DNA of 64,000 nucleotides, taken from assembly GCA_016081115.2 (NCBI GenBank), contig JABTTQ020001091.1:310001-374000 (forward strand), read 5' to 3'. The stretch comes from Rehmannia glutinosa. Taxonomy: Eukaryota > Streptophyta > Magnoliopsida > Lamiales > Orobanchaceae. Below the pieces are notes generated by a model. The model saw nothing but the letters and a program-made list of their open reading frames with translations. It was not told the DNA's origin and searched no databases. Of the stretch, positions 52,201-64,000 are shown in pieces. Both the position numbers and the translations under genes were made by a program. The stretch's first letter is position 1, and every line of letters starts with the position of its first letter.

Positions 52201-55200
52201 ATGAAGTTAGTGTCTACCATCCTAGCACCTTGCGAATTGAAAAATGTATTGCGAATGATCCATATGCAAGAGGGTACACTGGTTATCTATTCACATAACT
52301 GACCGGAGAAAATAGTGGACTTTAAGTTTAACATGTCCACATTTGTCGTTTCTTCTTTAGGTTGTCAGCTGATGGCATTACGAACCCTGTTAGTCGATGT
52401 TGATTCTGAGACCTTGAAACCTGAAGCATGGGATCATTTGGTAGATGAGAAACCAAATCTTCTTTCGTTTTCTGATATCAGTATTTATGAGTTGCATGTA
52501 AGAGACTTCAGGTAAATAATGATCCAAGCTTGTGTTATGAAATACTTTCAAGTCCGTTGAGATATTAGGTCATACAAGTCTAGGGTCTGCAAGGATTTAT
52601 AGTTTGTTCTTGAAGAGTTCTTGGTCTCCGTAAAAAGTATGAGCTTGCTAATTTGGTAACCAGGAAATGTTTTAACAATGAGGTAATATTGTGCCTTTGC
52701 CATTTTCTCCAGCAAGTTGTATTCAACTGTCTTGCGGATTTATTTTCAACTTATTTTTTGTCTGAAATTGTAAAATGTAATATCAAGATCAAGTTTTGAT
52801 CTCATTAAGCACTTTTCTGGTACTTATGCCTTCTGTTATTCATTTTCTGAGTTGTAGTGCTAGTGATAACACTGTTCCATCTGACTTTCGTGGTGGCTAC
52901 CTTGCCTTTACTTCCGAGGTAAATCTTTGTGACCAGCTCCTTGTATTGTCGACCCATATTTTTGCATCATTTCATCTAGTTCTTTTCAATTTATTAGTTC
53001 TTTTCAGTTTATCTGTTAAGCAACAGCTTACGTCTTATTAACATTGGTTGGCTTGTTACACTATGTGTTCAATTATATAGAGGCAAAAATCTTTACCAAA
53101 GGAAAAGTAAACTGCTAATCTGACTATCCTAGCCACTGGATTTAATAAATGATATATGTAGTACGAATGTGATTTATTTACATAATATATCAGAACTTAA
53201 GTTGTTACAATTATATCTTCCTTTTTCTTGAAGGACTCAGCTGGAATGCTTCACCTTAAAAAGTTATCCAGTGCTGGTATCACACATGTTCATCTGCTGC
53301 CAACCTTCCAGTTTGCTGATGTTCATGACGAGAAGGATAAATGGCAGAATGTAGGTACGGAATTATTGCTCTTTATGCTTATTTTCTATCTCTATATTTT
53401 TCCACTGAATTCAAGTGGAATACGTCACTTTGTTTATCTTCCGTCTATTCTACAATAAGTTGTTTGATGGTTTCTGGGAAAATCTGTTAAACAATTAAAA
53501 GAAATTATATTTATGTTTCTTAAAAAAAAGAAATAAACGATTTTGTTTTTTCATCCAACGGATTACATCCTAAAACTAGGCGTTCGTGGATCTTTCTTGT
53601 GGCAATGAAATTTGGATGCTTCTTTAAGAATTTGTTAAGGTTTTGATGGTTAGGCTGAGATGTTGCACGCAGACTTCTGTTTTAACTGAGTGTGAACACT
53701 GCTTAATTTGAAGCTTCATTTAGTTAGGCATAAATTCCAATTGTCTTCATTTCTCTGGACATGGTACTCCAGTATTGTCTTTAGCACTTAGCAGATGAGA
53801 TCAAGTTATACTTTCATTTCCCAAGTTAATCTGTGTGAACTTTTATTTTATATTCAATAAATAATTTAGAAAAGCAAGGCTGATTTTAGTTCTATGACAT
53901 TATATGCTCGTAAAATTTTGGCCAAAAGAAAGTTTGAATTTCACCATGTTTGAAGCGCTCTGAAGGTCATATTTGCAGAACGCTCTTAATTCATGTTCTG
54001 TATGTTGCTGAGTTGTGCAGAATGCAAAATATGATTGGAATGAATTATGAACTTAATTAACTCCTTGGATTTTGTATGATCAGTTTAGTGGTCATATTTT
54101 ACGTTATCTTCCATACCACTATTTTGGTGTTGGCTGTTTCTTAGCATGTTTCTTTGTCTTCTGTAAATGATATGAAACCTTAAACAGATTTTCAAATGCT
54201 TGAATCATTTCCACCTGACTCTGATGAACAGCAAGCTCGCATCACAGCTATCCAGAATGCAGATGGATATAACTGGGGGTAAGATACTGTCTCATAATTG
54301 CAATCCGAGTAATGTTATGCCTGTTTGTCCTTTTTTGTGGTTTTTTATTTGTGTTTTTGACTAATTTTATTTGTTTGGCAAAAGCTATAATCCTGTTCTC
54401 TGGGGTGTCCCAAAAGGAAGCTATGCAAGTAATCCTAATGGTTCTTGCCGCATAATAGAGTTTCGCAAGATGGTGCAGGTATTGTTTTCTTGATTAGGTG
54501 ATTCAGCGTTTCTTCATTTTCAAACACTGACACACAGGGTCGATCTTTCTTATGATCCTTATTGTGGTCTATTAAGTATTAAGAATTATGCATTTGATGG
54601 CAGGCGCTAAACCGAATTGGTCTTCGTGTTGTACTGGATGTTGTTTACAATCATTTACATGCAAGCGTCCCTATGATGACTACTCTGTCCTCGACAAGGT
54701 CATGTGGAAATTGTTTTTAAGTTACATATTATGACAAATTTCTTTGGCGGAGAGCTTTTCTTGATTTAGTGCGACTTACCTTTACATTCTAATGTTTCTA
54801 AACTTAATCATATAATTATGTCGTTATGTGTACTGAAGATAACAGTTCTTGTATTCCTGATTTTTGCGTAATCTGTTTGGATAATTACAAAAACCCTAAG
54901 TTTCGAGCTAATTACAAAAAAATTCAAAGGTTTTGAAAAATGCAAATCCCCCCTTGAGGTTTTCCAAAAAACAAATCCCTGACATTTATAAAAAATTTAC
55001 AATTACCCTTTTAAATTTAAGACATGATCAAACCTGAGGTTTTTTTGTAATTAGCCCAAACCTCAGGGGTGTTTTGTAATTAGCCCAAACCTCAGGTTTG
55101 TTTTTGTAATATCCCTAATATGTTTTGAGTAGTGATCTTATGCCAAAATCTGAAGTTGAACCTTCTTTATCAACTATCCAATCAAAATAATATTGGAAAA

Positions 55201-58200
55201 AGATAAAGTAAGGGACAGATGGAATGTGGCATGCGTATGAGCATGCGTGTCCACGTACTCTGTATTATCAGGATGAGTCCATCATAGACATGAGTTTAAC
55301 CTATCACTTTTAAATGACAAGATTTACATTTGATGGTTGTGCATACAAAAAGGTATCTAACTTCACAAAAAAAATCACTGTCACGTGATTGGTGCTTCAA
55401 CTATGCTCATAACACCAAATTTAATTGCAGATTGTTCCAGGTTACTACCTTAGAAGGAATCTTGATGGCTTTATCGAGCAGAGTACATGTACAAACAATA
55501 CGGCCAGTGAGCATTTCATGGTTGAAAGGTTGATTGTCGATGATCTGTTGCACTGGGCTGTCAATTATAAGGTTACCATTTTCTTTTGAACATTCATTTC
55601 AATTATAATTACCACACCTGTACATTAGATTCTCCTTCCAGTCTTCTCTAGCTAGACAATCATCTAGAAAATGCTTTCACCCAATGGCATCCTAAAGGGC
55701 ATTAATATGGTCAAATCACAATAAACACGGTAGCTCATTGCTATGAGAATTTCTTTTAATTTGATTTCTTATGATTATTATATATTAAACATTTGGAGGT
55801 TTTGCAGGTTGATGGATTTCGTTTTGACCTTATGGGTCATATAATGAAGCGTACAATGGTATGGCTTACATTCTATCACACACTTTTCTGTTACAGAATT
55901 GTGTTTTAATATTGATTCCATGCCAATAAATTTCCAAATGATATTCTAGGATTATGAGCTGTACTTGGTTTCCATGAAACTAAAACACAGTTCTTTGCAA
56001 GGTGCAAGGGTAGGAAATTAGCTTCTAATTCGTCAAACAAGCTAAGGAGCAAAACATTTTCTAATAATCTTGATTGAGATGATTGCAAGTTATTAATTAA
56101 TTATAAAGCAAAACAGAAAAGGAAAAGAAAACTAAACACATCTTTCTTTCTTTTGTGCTTTGATATGAATTTTTAGCTTGCATGTAAACGTGCAGGTAAA
56201 GGCTAGAAGTGCGCTCCAGAGTTTAACGAAACAAAATGATCGAGAAGATGGCTCTAGTATTTATATGTAAGGAGGATTGAATTGTTTTCTATTCCTTCAC
56301 TCCTTTCTACTATGTCTTATTACAATAGGCTGTTCATCGATTTTCCTCTTTATGTTTTAGTGACTAGTTTTTAATAATTTTTATTTATTTTCAGATATGG
56401 TGAAGGATGGGACTTCGGAGAAGTGGCTAATAATGGGCGTGGTGTAAATGCCTCACAGTTCAACCTTTGTGGAACTGGAATTGGCAGTACTTGTTCTCAA
56501 CTAGCAGCCTGTTGCAAACAACTAAGCTTGTGAATTATATAAAGAAATTACTTCCTATATATCATTTAAGTGTTTTTTCATTGTTAAAACTGAAAAATAT
56601 CAGTATATCACTATGACCATATTTAGTGTTTCTCACAATTTACATAAGCTCCTTCAAGGTAAAACCAGCCGCACGTGAAATTTATAGAAACAGACAACAA
56701 GTGCTGCCATTTTGCTATAATCATATAGACAAGCAACTCCAAATATTAAGAAAGTAATATAATAGCTTCAGAAGATTTCATGTGCATATAGTGAAGACAT
56801 ATTGATCATATTCTTTCCTTTCGCTCTATAACCGTCAATTTTAAGTATTAAACACAATAATTATCCAAACAGTTTTATTTACTTAACTATTAATAATTTT
56901 AGGTAGATATTCTTTAGGTTTACCATGAAATTCATTAGATAAAAATCACAGCCAAGAGTTACATCACTATCCTATGCAAATGTTGTCGATAAAAATGTGA
57001 CCAGCTTAAATAGTCTTTAATTTGGATAGTGAACTGTGTTTGAGTCTAGTAAATAATTATGAGATTTGAATTCAGCTTCAATGACCGGATCCGAGATGCA
57101 GTGCTTGGCGGATCTCCATTTGGACATCCACTGCAACAAGGTTTCATAACAGGTTTATTTTTGAGGTAATCCGTATTTTGCAGGTTTTTTTATGTTCATT
57201 TATCTAGCAGTTTATTTTCCAAATTTATTCCCTTCCCTCGTTTTCATCAACAATGGCTCTTTCACTAGAGTGAAAATCTAATAATGGAGATTGAATTTTT
57301 TTTTGGTTTAGTTTAATAATATTTATGTTTTAATATCGATTTCACTGTTACTTCTTCAGCCCAATGATCATGACCATGGAAGCACTTCTGCTACAGAGCA
57401 TATGCTTGCTGTATCAAAAGATCATATTCAGGTACTTTTATAATCATCCTCAATGTGAAAACTACTGTAGATGTTTCAGTTATTTAGTTTTGATACTCTT
57501 GAAGCAGTTTCTATCGGTAACTAAAATTAAAATGATTAATATGGAACAATATAACTGTACGATACTTGTTCAACACCTAAACAAGGCTAAAGGAGTTAAA
57601 GATACTTATACCGCCACATTTCAACTATTTTGGTTCATTATTTGCGTGCAACTGAAATAAAGTGTGGCAGTATTGAGAAGCTGAGTCAAATGATTTAATG
57701 AGAAGATGAGATAATGGAACCACTTATGGGAAAATTTAAAGGATGTAGAGTAGGCATTGCAAGTGGTTTTAACATAAGTCGTAATGTTTCATGTTAAGAC
57801 GACTGGCAAAATGTAGTTGGGAAGCTTGTTTTCTTCCTTTCAAATGTTTGAAGGATAGATTTAGTTATAAGTTGTAGTTCTTATGAAGCTCTTTTATCTA
57901 ATATAATGATTTTTTTTCTACATAATGTCTGTTATAATCCTTTGTTTATTTTTAAAGGTATTTTATCACAAGGAAATGATTTGTGTGCCCAACCTCTACC
58001 GAAAAATTAATGTGCCATAATTTATTTTTCACATCAAATGTCGAAATAATGGAGGCTAATTCTATTTGTTGGCTGATTTGTCCATGAAAAATCAAAATAT
58101 ATTAATTAAAGAAAGTAAGGAGATATGCCACATATCCGATAATCAAATGGACATATAAATTAATATATAAACAAAAAGTATTTTGAAATCATTTTAAAAT

Positions 58201-61200
58201 TAGTATATCACAAATTAGTTGATAGAAATGTTAGTGTAATATCTTATATTAAAAATGGAAAAGAGTGACCAATTTCTAAGTATGGGCAAAAGAATCAATG
58301 TCCTCCACTCGTTTTGGTATCCATTTAGACAAGTTGTTTTGAGCTCAATTGCATAGGTTGCATGTTGTGGCTCACTGGCTTGGATCTAATTCTTGTGTCA
58401 AATGAGTTTTTTCTGTCATGGGGCATGATAATCTTAGCACTTGTATTCTGCCTCGGATTATTTCCCAAGCCTTGCTTTCGTGAACTTTTGTGATTCTCTA
58501 GCACCATTTTTGTGTAAGGCAGGTTGGAATGGCTGCAAACCTGAAGGACTTCGTTCTAACTAACCATGAGGGCCATGAGGTAATATTAACATGTTGATTT
58601 CATGAATTGTGATGCCATTCATGATCTTTTTTTTTGTTGATTTAAGTATAGGTAGACCTTCATGAAATTTTCTAAAAATCTCCAGGCTTTCATATATGGT
58701 GTGAATTCGATCAAATATACTTAGACCCCTGTTTTAGGCTTTTGCCAGCTGCATGGCTATGAATAAAGATAGAAAATATTTACTAAAGAAAACTCAAAAA
58801 AAGATAATCCATTTATCTTGTATTAGATCCAAAATATCTATTGCAATCATAAAATCCAATTTGGTGATTGACTTACCATTGATTTTAAGTAATCAATTAC
58901 GTGAATTATAACAGCATCATAGACCTCAATTCTTATCTTTAAAAGTGTCACTCCTGAAAATAAACGTTACGATCAAGTTTTCTCATCAAATGGTACAGAA
59001 ATACTTCTGTTTACTCCATCTTTCAACTTTAGTCTACATTCAAGGATTTATCCTATTGCTAAATAACAGTGCTTTCAACAATCCAAAATGAAATTCTCGA
59101 GAGAGTTAAATGAAATGTAATTTTCTAATTACAACAGCATCCTTCTGTTTTTGTTTTTCCTAATATGAAGTAGAGTTTCCAGTAGTTCCAATTGATAAGA
59201 AGCATTTAGCAAGACAAATCTGTTTACATAACATACACATAAAAGACCTGGGGTGCCATGTGTCATATACAGATATGTGGCCTTATAATTGTTCATTTTG
59301 CAAATAGGGAATGCTTTGTGTTTGACTCGCTCTATTTTCAAGCTAGTGTGATTTATCTTCTTTGTTTTTCATATTATTGAAAGCATTTTAACACTTGCCA
59401 ACATTTTTTATTCTCTCTCATAAACTTCTGGCTTTTTTTTAATCATTTGCCTACAAATAGGTTAAAGGATGTGAAGTTTCAAGGCATGATGGGACACCTG
59501 TTGCATATGCTTCATGCCCCACAGAAACAGTAAGGACTTACGCTTCTATCTTGATCATATTATGTTCGTGAATTTTATTCTTAAATGGCAACTCAATACA
59601 CAAGCCTTCACCAGTTCTTAACTTTTTCATCTGTGCACGACTTATGTTTTTGTATTGATTCCATATCTTTCACATCTTCAATTATTGCTTAATCTCAAGC
59701 GGAATTAGGTGAATTATGGGTCTGCTCATGATAATGAGACCTTGTTGACATCACCGTGAGTTTAAAGGTAACTATGTTCTTATATTGATTGCACATAAGT
59801 TTATGCCTGACACAGTATTTAACGCCACTGTTCATGTGTATAGACTCCAGTAAATATCTCTTGTGGATGCGAGATGTAGGATTAACCATTTGGCAACCAG
59901 CCTAACAGCGCTTTCCAGGTTTGACTTTTCTATTTTATATTGAAAATATCTATTACATATTGCCATGTGGTTACTGAAAAACGACAAGCCCTCTTAGTTT
60001 TATGCCTGTATCCTTCCTATAGTCAAGACAATTCTGAAACAATAAACTTACTAGCACAACGTGAATTTTCCATTAGGGGTGGCCAGTGGATAACTTGGCT
60101 GGCTTGGATTGGATTGGTTGAGAATGGGGAAATGTATAGATTAACAGATAAATATAAATAATAAAAAGGATATTACAAATAAATAATTACAAAAAAAAAC
60201 CATAGATTTTTAAAATTGCAAAAAAAACCCTTGAGTTCGTATGACTTTTTCCCTTCATAAGCAAAAACATTACCAAAAATCCCAAATGACATTTTCCGAT
60301 TTTTTTTTTTTGTGATTTTGAAACATTTCTGTTTTTTTTTTTTTGATTAGCCCAAACCTCAGTTGTGTTTTTGTTATTATCCCTTACTAAATATGTAACT
60401 AGTACTTTGTCATGCCTCCAGCCTAAGGGATGGACCTAGAAGAGAGATCTCATACCACGGGCTGCGCCAACAACTACTTCACATTCATTCTCACTTTGTG
60501 AAAATGATTAATCCAAGTCCTTAGACGAGTCCATTTTACCAACTTATAAGCTACTCCAAATACCCTCTCACAATCTGTGGAGTACGCGACATCCCTTCCG
60601 TCATAATCCAAAACTGCAAGTCTGCAAGGGGGGTCTCAGAAGTGAGATCCCAGCACAATAGGGTTCGCTAGCAACTACTTTTGATTATCCTCGATCTATG
60701 CAAAGAAGTTAACAAAGTTGCTAGTGGAGTCCACTATACCTACTTATAAACCATCCGCATCCTGCAAACCCCACTTAACCAATGGGATAACACAAACGTG
60801 AGGTTGACACTTATTTGTTCCACTTTTACTCTTATGGAAACATCCAAAAGTTGGCTAAAATGCCACTATGCTTCCTGTATTTCTATAAGTATCCAGAAAC
60901 CAATCACAATATACCATCAAGCATTCATCTTCTTTGCCATGTTATGAATTCTTCGGGGCTTGACTGATGGCGATCTTTACAAAATATATAAACGAGTCAA
61001 TACATGCATATAAAACTTCAAATAACAACTATTTATGATCGCATATTAACCTAGCGATAAAAAGAATCTATAACCAAGCTGACAATTCTCTGGATTATTG
61101 TGACAGATAGCTGGATTTTTTGTTAGTAAGATATGCTTCACCATCACTTGCAAAGTGACATTTTTCACGCATTAGTCTGATTATTTAGGAATACCTTCTT

Positions 61201-63572
61201 TTCATGCTGGTGATGAGATTCTACACCAAAATCATTAGATCGTGATGCTACACCCTGTGACTGGTTCAACAGGTAACTCATTGATACTGATGTAAATTCT
61301 TAAATTCATTTTTTGGCATTATCCTTTGCTGCTTACTTCCCATTGCACATATTCAAAAGATGGATGAGGGAATTCTGTTAGCTTCCACTCCATACCTTAC
61401 TTTCTGGACATACAACTAAAAAGAAAAGTGATGGAACTAGCCTTTACTCAGGATTGCTGGATTTTAATTCTTTTTTGGTGCAATATTCGCTCTCCAAAGT
61501 TATCACGCAAACAATTCTTTAAAACTGCATGTATCTTTATGATTCTATACTTTTAAGACTCCAAATTTATCGCTCAGATTAGACTTCCAGCCACAGCCTA
61601 ATAATTGGGGTGTTGGTCTTCCTCCGAAAGAAAAGAATGAGCAACATTGGCCACTGTAAGCATCATTTCCGCGCTTTTATCTATTGCGTGCCAACTATGT
61701 TCATTGGATCAAGGTATTTACTAGTATTTAAAATGTCATCACTATGCAGAAAATCCTTTTCTCATATATTTCGTATAACTTTATTATCTTGTTTCTTTCC
61801 TTTTTTTTTCTTCAGAATCAAAACCAGATTGGCAAATCCTGCCTTTAAGCCCTCAACGGAGTCACATACTTGCAGCACTTGAAAAACTTTTCTAGCTTCA
61901 TTAGTATCAGATACTCCTCCCCACTCCTCTCCGCTTGCCTACAGCAAATGCTATTCAGGTTAGAAGAGTTGCATGCTGCATTTCTTCAAAATATAAGAAC
62001 GCAAGATATCTCACAGGAAAAGTCTTATGTTAATCATCTCTTGCATAAAAATGTAGGGTAGATTACAAAGCTACCCCTGAGATTTTATTCTAATTACATT
62101 ACTCAGTTATATTTTGAAATTGCAAATACATCCTTAAGGTATTGGCAAACAACTCGCTGAGCTGTTTGATTTTGATTAATAAATAACCCCTATTGGTAGT
62201 GCAATTTGTAAAATAGAAACAAATATCTAGGAAGTATTTAAATTTTTGAGAGAGAGTTGGATTTACCCAAGGGCTTATTTGTAATTAACCCAAAATGTAT
62301 TTTATCATCTTTTGAAAATTTGTATACCTTGGTTAGGTTCTTTTGGCAGGATTGAAGCCAATATTTGCAAAAGGAAAGAATGGGATGATGCATTTAGTTC
62401 TTATAGCAGAATACTTGATTTTTTCCTCTCTGCTATGCACTCTAATTAAATTTCACAACTTCATCCAGGAAAGGGTACGATTTCACAACACTGGTCCATC
62501 GTGGGTTCCTGGTGTGATCGTCATGAGCATCGAAGATGGCCATGAAGGAGTTCAGGACTTTCTCAGCAGGATCCCATGTTAGTAACAATAAGTTTGTGTA
62601 CAATTTTGACCAGACGCCAATTATGTGAATTAATACTAGTACGTTTTTGTGCTCACAGCTACTCGTACATTGTTGTTATAATCAATGTTTGCCCAACTGA
62701 TATCACATTTACTAGCCCATCTCTCAAGGAAAAAGGTCTACAATTGCACCCAATACAGGTTCTTATATATCCCTCTTTTAGCAATGTTCTGACATAAATT
62801 TTAGTTTTAACCCGCATTTCTTATTTTCCAAATTGTTTAGCTGAACAAATTGATTAATTCATTGTGATGAAGTGTGTATTCCGGACTCTTGGATAGAACC
62901 CCTCATTAGTGAAACTAATATTACGGAACCCTCATTAGTGAAACTAATATTACGGATAATTACAAAAATACCCTTGAGTTTCAGTCTGATTACAAAAAAA
63001 AAAAGAGAAAAACAGCTATCTTTCAAATTTACAAATACCCCATTGATATATTTTTGTTTCTACTTTATAAATTGCACCCTCAAGAGGAGGGTTGGTTGTT
63101 TGTAATACCTTACGGTGTATTTGTAATTTTGAAAGATAACTGGAAGTTTTTGTATTTAGACTAAACTTTAGGGGTGGTTTCTTTATTTATCCCTTAATAT
63201 TACTTTCACTTGGCCAACAGTTCTTTAATCCAAATAGTGCTATACGAAATTATCTAAGCAAAGACCTTAACAGTTACAGATCATATCTCAAACTGAGACG
63301 GACAAGGGTGTTTCCTTTACACTACCATTTGTGTCTTGACTTAATAAACCACTTTATTTCATATTAAGTTCACAAGAACAGTTGAAATAATCCTATGAAA
63401 AATGGTCTTTTTGTTATTTCATACGTTCGTTTTCTTTGTCTGAGTCTGACCTTGTATCCAGATGAATTCAACTGATCACATTGTCAAGAACTCGACTTAT
63501 GACTCGTCCTCCGGTTCGTTCAGAATACCTTCAAGGACGACGTCCGTTTTTGTTGAACCTCGAGTCTCCTGA
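49213..63572 (+). CDS. PU1: limit dextrinase (pullulanase-type debranching enzyme), 28 exons, indel-bearing
   Basis: Plastid enzyme hydrolysing alpha-1,6 bonds in starch (GH13). Exons: 49213-49437, 50862-50997, 51083-51111, 51295-51403, 51824-51960, 52074-52273, 52361-52511, 52858-52918, 53234-53354, 54188-54278, 54385-54478, 54604-54698, 55431-55571, 55808-55858, 56196-56266, 56395-56487, 57076-57165, 57360-57431, 58523-58579, 59461-59529, 59709-59767, 59844-59918, 61189-61272, 61578-61655, 61816-61958, 62469-62577, 62659-62758, 63462-63572; about 950 codons, the family's usual size. Exon 1 is a Ser/Arg-rich transit peptide. FYLWAPTAQ (exon 5) marks the CBM48-like part; YNWGYNP, DVVYNH, DGFRFDLMGH (nucleophile Asp), YGEGWDFGE (acid/base Glu) and SAHDNE are the catalytic regions. 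Introns are GT-AG except after exon 16. One-to-few-base indels hit exons 7, 12, 17, 21, 22, 23, 25 and 26; either a young pseudogene or assembly error. Confidence 0.88.
54878..55115. mobile_element. GGGATAATTACAAAAAC MITE in intron 12
   Basis: TGGATAATTACAAAAACCC to TTTTTGTAATATCCC. The flanks TAATCTGTT (54869-54877) and TAATATGTT (55116-55124) are a 9-bp duplication with one mismatch. Confidence 0.88.
60168..60383. mobile_element. GGGATAATTACAAAAAC MITE in intron 22, degraded
   Basis: AATAATTACAAAAAAAAACC on the left; TAGCCCAAACCTCAGTTGTG to TATTATCCC on the right. The left end is disturbed and no target duplication is visible. Confidence 0.65.
60409..60800. repeat. two diverged units of a dispersed repeat in intron 22
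   Basis: Units start near 60417 and 60640. Each reads roughly GAGATCyCAkACCAC...GCAACTACTT...TCCATTTTACCAACTTATAA. A third, partial relative is at 36458-36600. Possibly an LTR or TRIM remnant; termini not defined. Confidence 0.5.
62056..62291. mobile_element. GGGATAATTACAAAAAC MITE in intron 25
   Basis: GGGTAGATTACAAAGCTACC to TATTTGTAATTAACCC. AAAATGTA at 62048-62055 and 62292-62299 is at least 8 bp of duplicated target. Confidence 0.8.
62954..63194. mobile_element. GGGATAATTACAAAAAC MITE in intron 27
   Basis: GGATAATTACAAAAATACCC to GTGGTTTCTTTATTTATCCC. The perfect 9-bp duplication TAATATTAC lies at 62945-62953 and 63195-63203. The CCTCATTAGTGAAACTAATATTACGG stretch just left is itself doubled (62901, 62931). 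Confidence 0.92.
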
Positions 63573-64000
63573 ATGACTACATGCAGTTTTCAAGAAACTG
63601 TAAATGTTATCACTGAATATGGTTGTCTCTTTGTTAGGGACCAAAGCTGGATGTCTAATAGGTAATATTTCGTACATCTACTTTGGTGACATTATCATGT
63701 TGAATTTGGGTCTAGCTTGATTCCAAAATCACAAGATTTTATTTTTTCATTATTATTTGTATCTTTTAGCGGCACAAACAGGGTTTGTTTTATATACAAT
63801 AGTTTTTGCATTATATCTAAAACATCATGATAATTCATAATAGGACATACAGCTGGTTGGACTAATCATTGAGGTGTGTGTATATGTGGTGAGAGATATG
63901 TCGAAATAAACAATTAGATTATGTTTGTGGAAAGACGAGAAGTAAGCCATGCATGCACCCCAAATTGCATATATAGTTTCATTATTTATTGCCCCCAGAA
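63573..64000. other. 3' flank of limit dextrinase gene
   Basis: Presumed 3' UTR and downstream DNA. AATATTTCG and ATAATTCATAATAGG are the nearest polyadenylation-like AT runs. No further gene is seen before the window ends. Confidence 0.5.

Noticed and set aside
60409..60800. Cassandra-type TRIM (5S-like LTR)
   Set aside because: I could not find a 5S promoter-like core or TG..CA termini; left as an undefined dispersed repeat.
61610..61882. separate small gene within the limit dextrinase interval
   Set aside because: Overlaps exons 24-25 in the wrong frame and runs through intron DNA.

Overview
The window reads as nuclear DNA of a flowering plant, most likely a eudicot. It has AT-rich intergenic DNA, many retrotransposons and miniature DNA transposons, split genes with GT-AG introns, and plant-specific gene families. 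I see no rRNA gene, convincing tRNA gene or CRISPR array.

Layout. 1-5821: the 3' part of a decayed Ty3/gypsy element of the Tat (Retand/Grande-like) type. It holds pol remnants, a ~95-bp tandem array, a long antisense ORF and a 762-bp LTR. 5822-8990: repeat debris and an S-protein homolog (SPH) gene split by a 659-bp hAT-type miniature element. 8991-11912: a decayed LINE. 12909-13349: an intact SPH gene. 13750-21695: a complete-ended but internally decayed copia element (SIRE-like) on the minus strand, with 1.5-kb LTRs and AAATA target duplications. 21701-24584: an LTR-like stretch and a tandemly arranged, internally deleted second copia element. 25662-29215: a second copy of the 8681-13690 duplicon, carrying a broken SPH copy. 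29140-43300: a minus-strand array of four related SPH loci (two intact, two broken) among miniature transposons. 44363-45364: an intact, intronless hyccin-family gene. 46088-46548: an inverted, frameshifted SPH copy. 49213-63572: a complete 28-exon plastid limit dextrinase (pullulanase-type debranching enzyme) gene model with about a dozen small indels.

Functional picture. Two single-copy housekeeping-type loci flank or follow an SPH cluster. Hyccin is the plasma-membrane PI4-kinase adaptor, and limit dextrinase hydrolyses alpha-1,6 bonds of plastid starch. SPH proteins are small secreted cysteine-rich proteins related to the Papaver stigma S protein. Of eight SPH loci only three have intact reading frames (12909-13349, 32373-32852, 41041-41499). 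The other five are broken by a transposon, a nonsense codon or frameshifts, a typical birth-and-death tandem family. The four subfamily-2 loci of the minus-strand array and the inverted copy share a core promoter.

The most notable signals are these: a transposon insertion whose empty site restores an SPH frame; a LINE insertion that coincides with a ~1.4-kb difference between the two duplicons; a high-copy MITE family with 9-bp target duplications, four copies of it in limit dextrinase introns; and the contrast between an indel-riddled limit dextrinase gene and indel-free neighbours.
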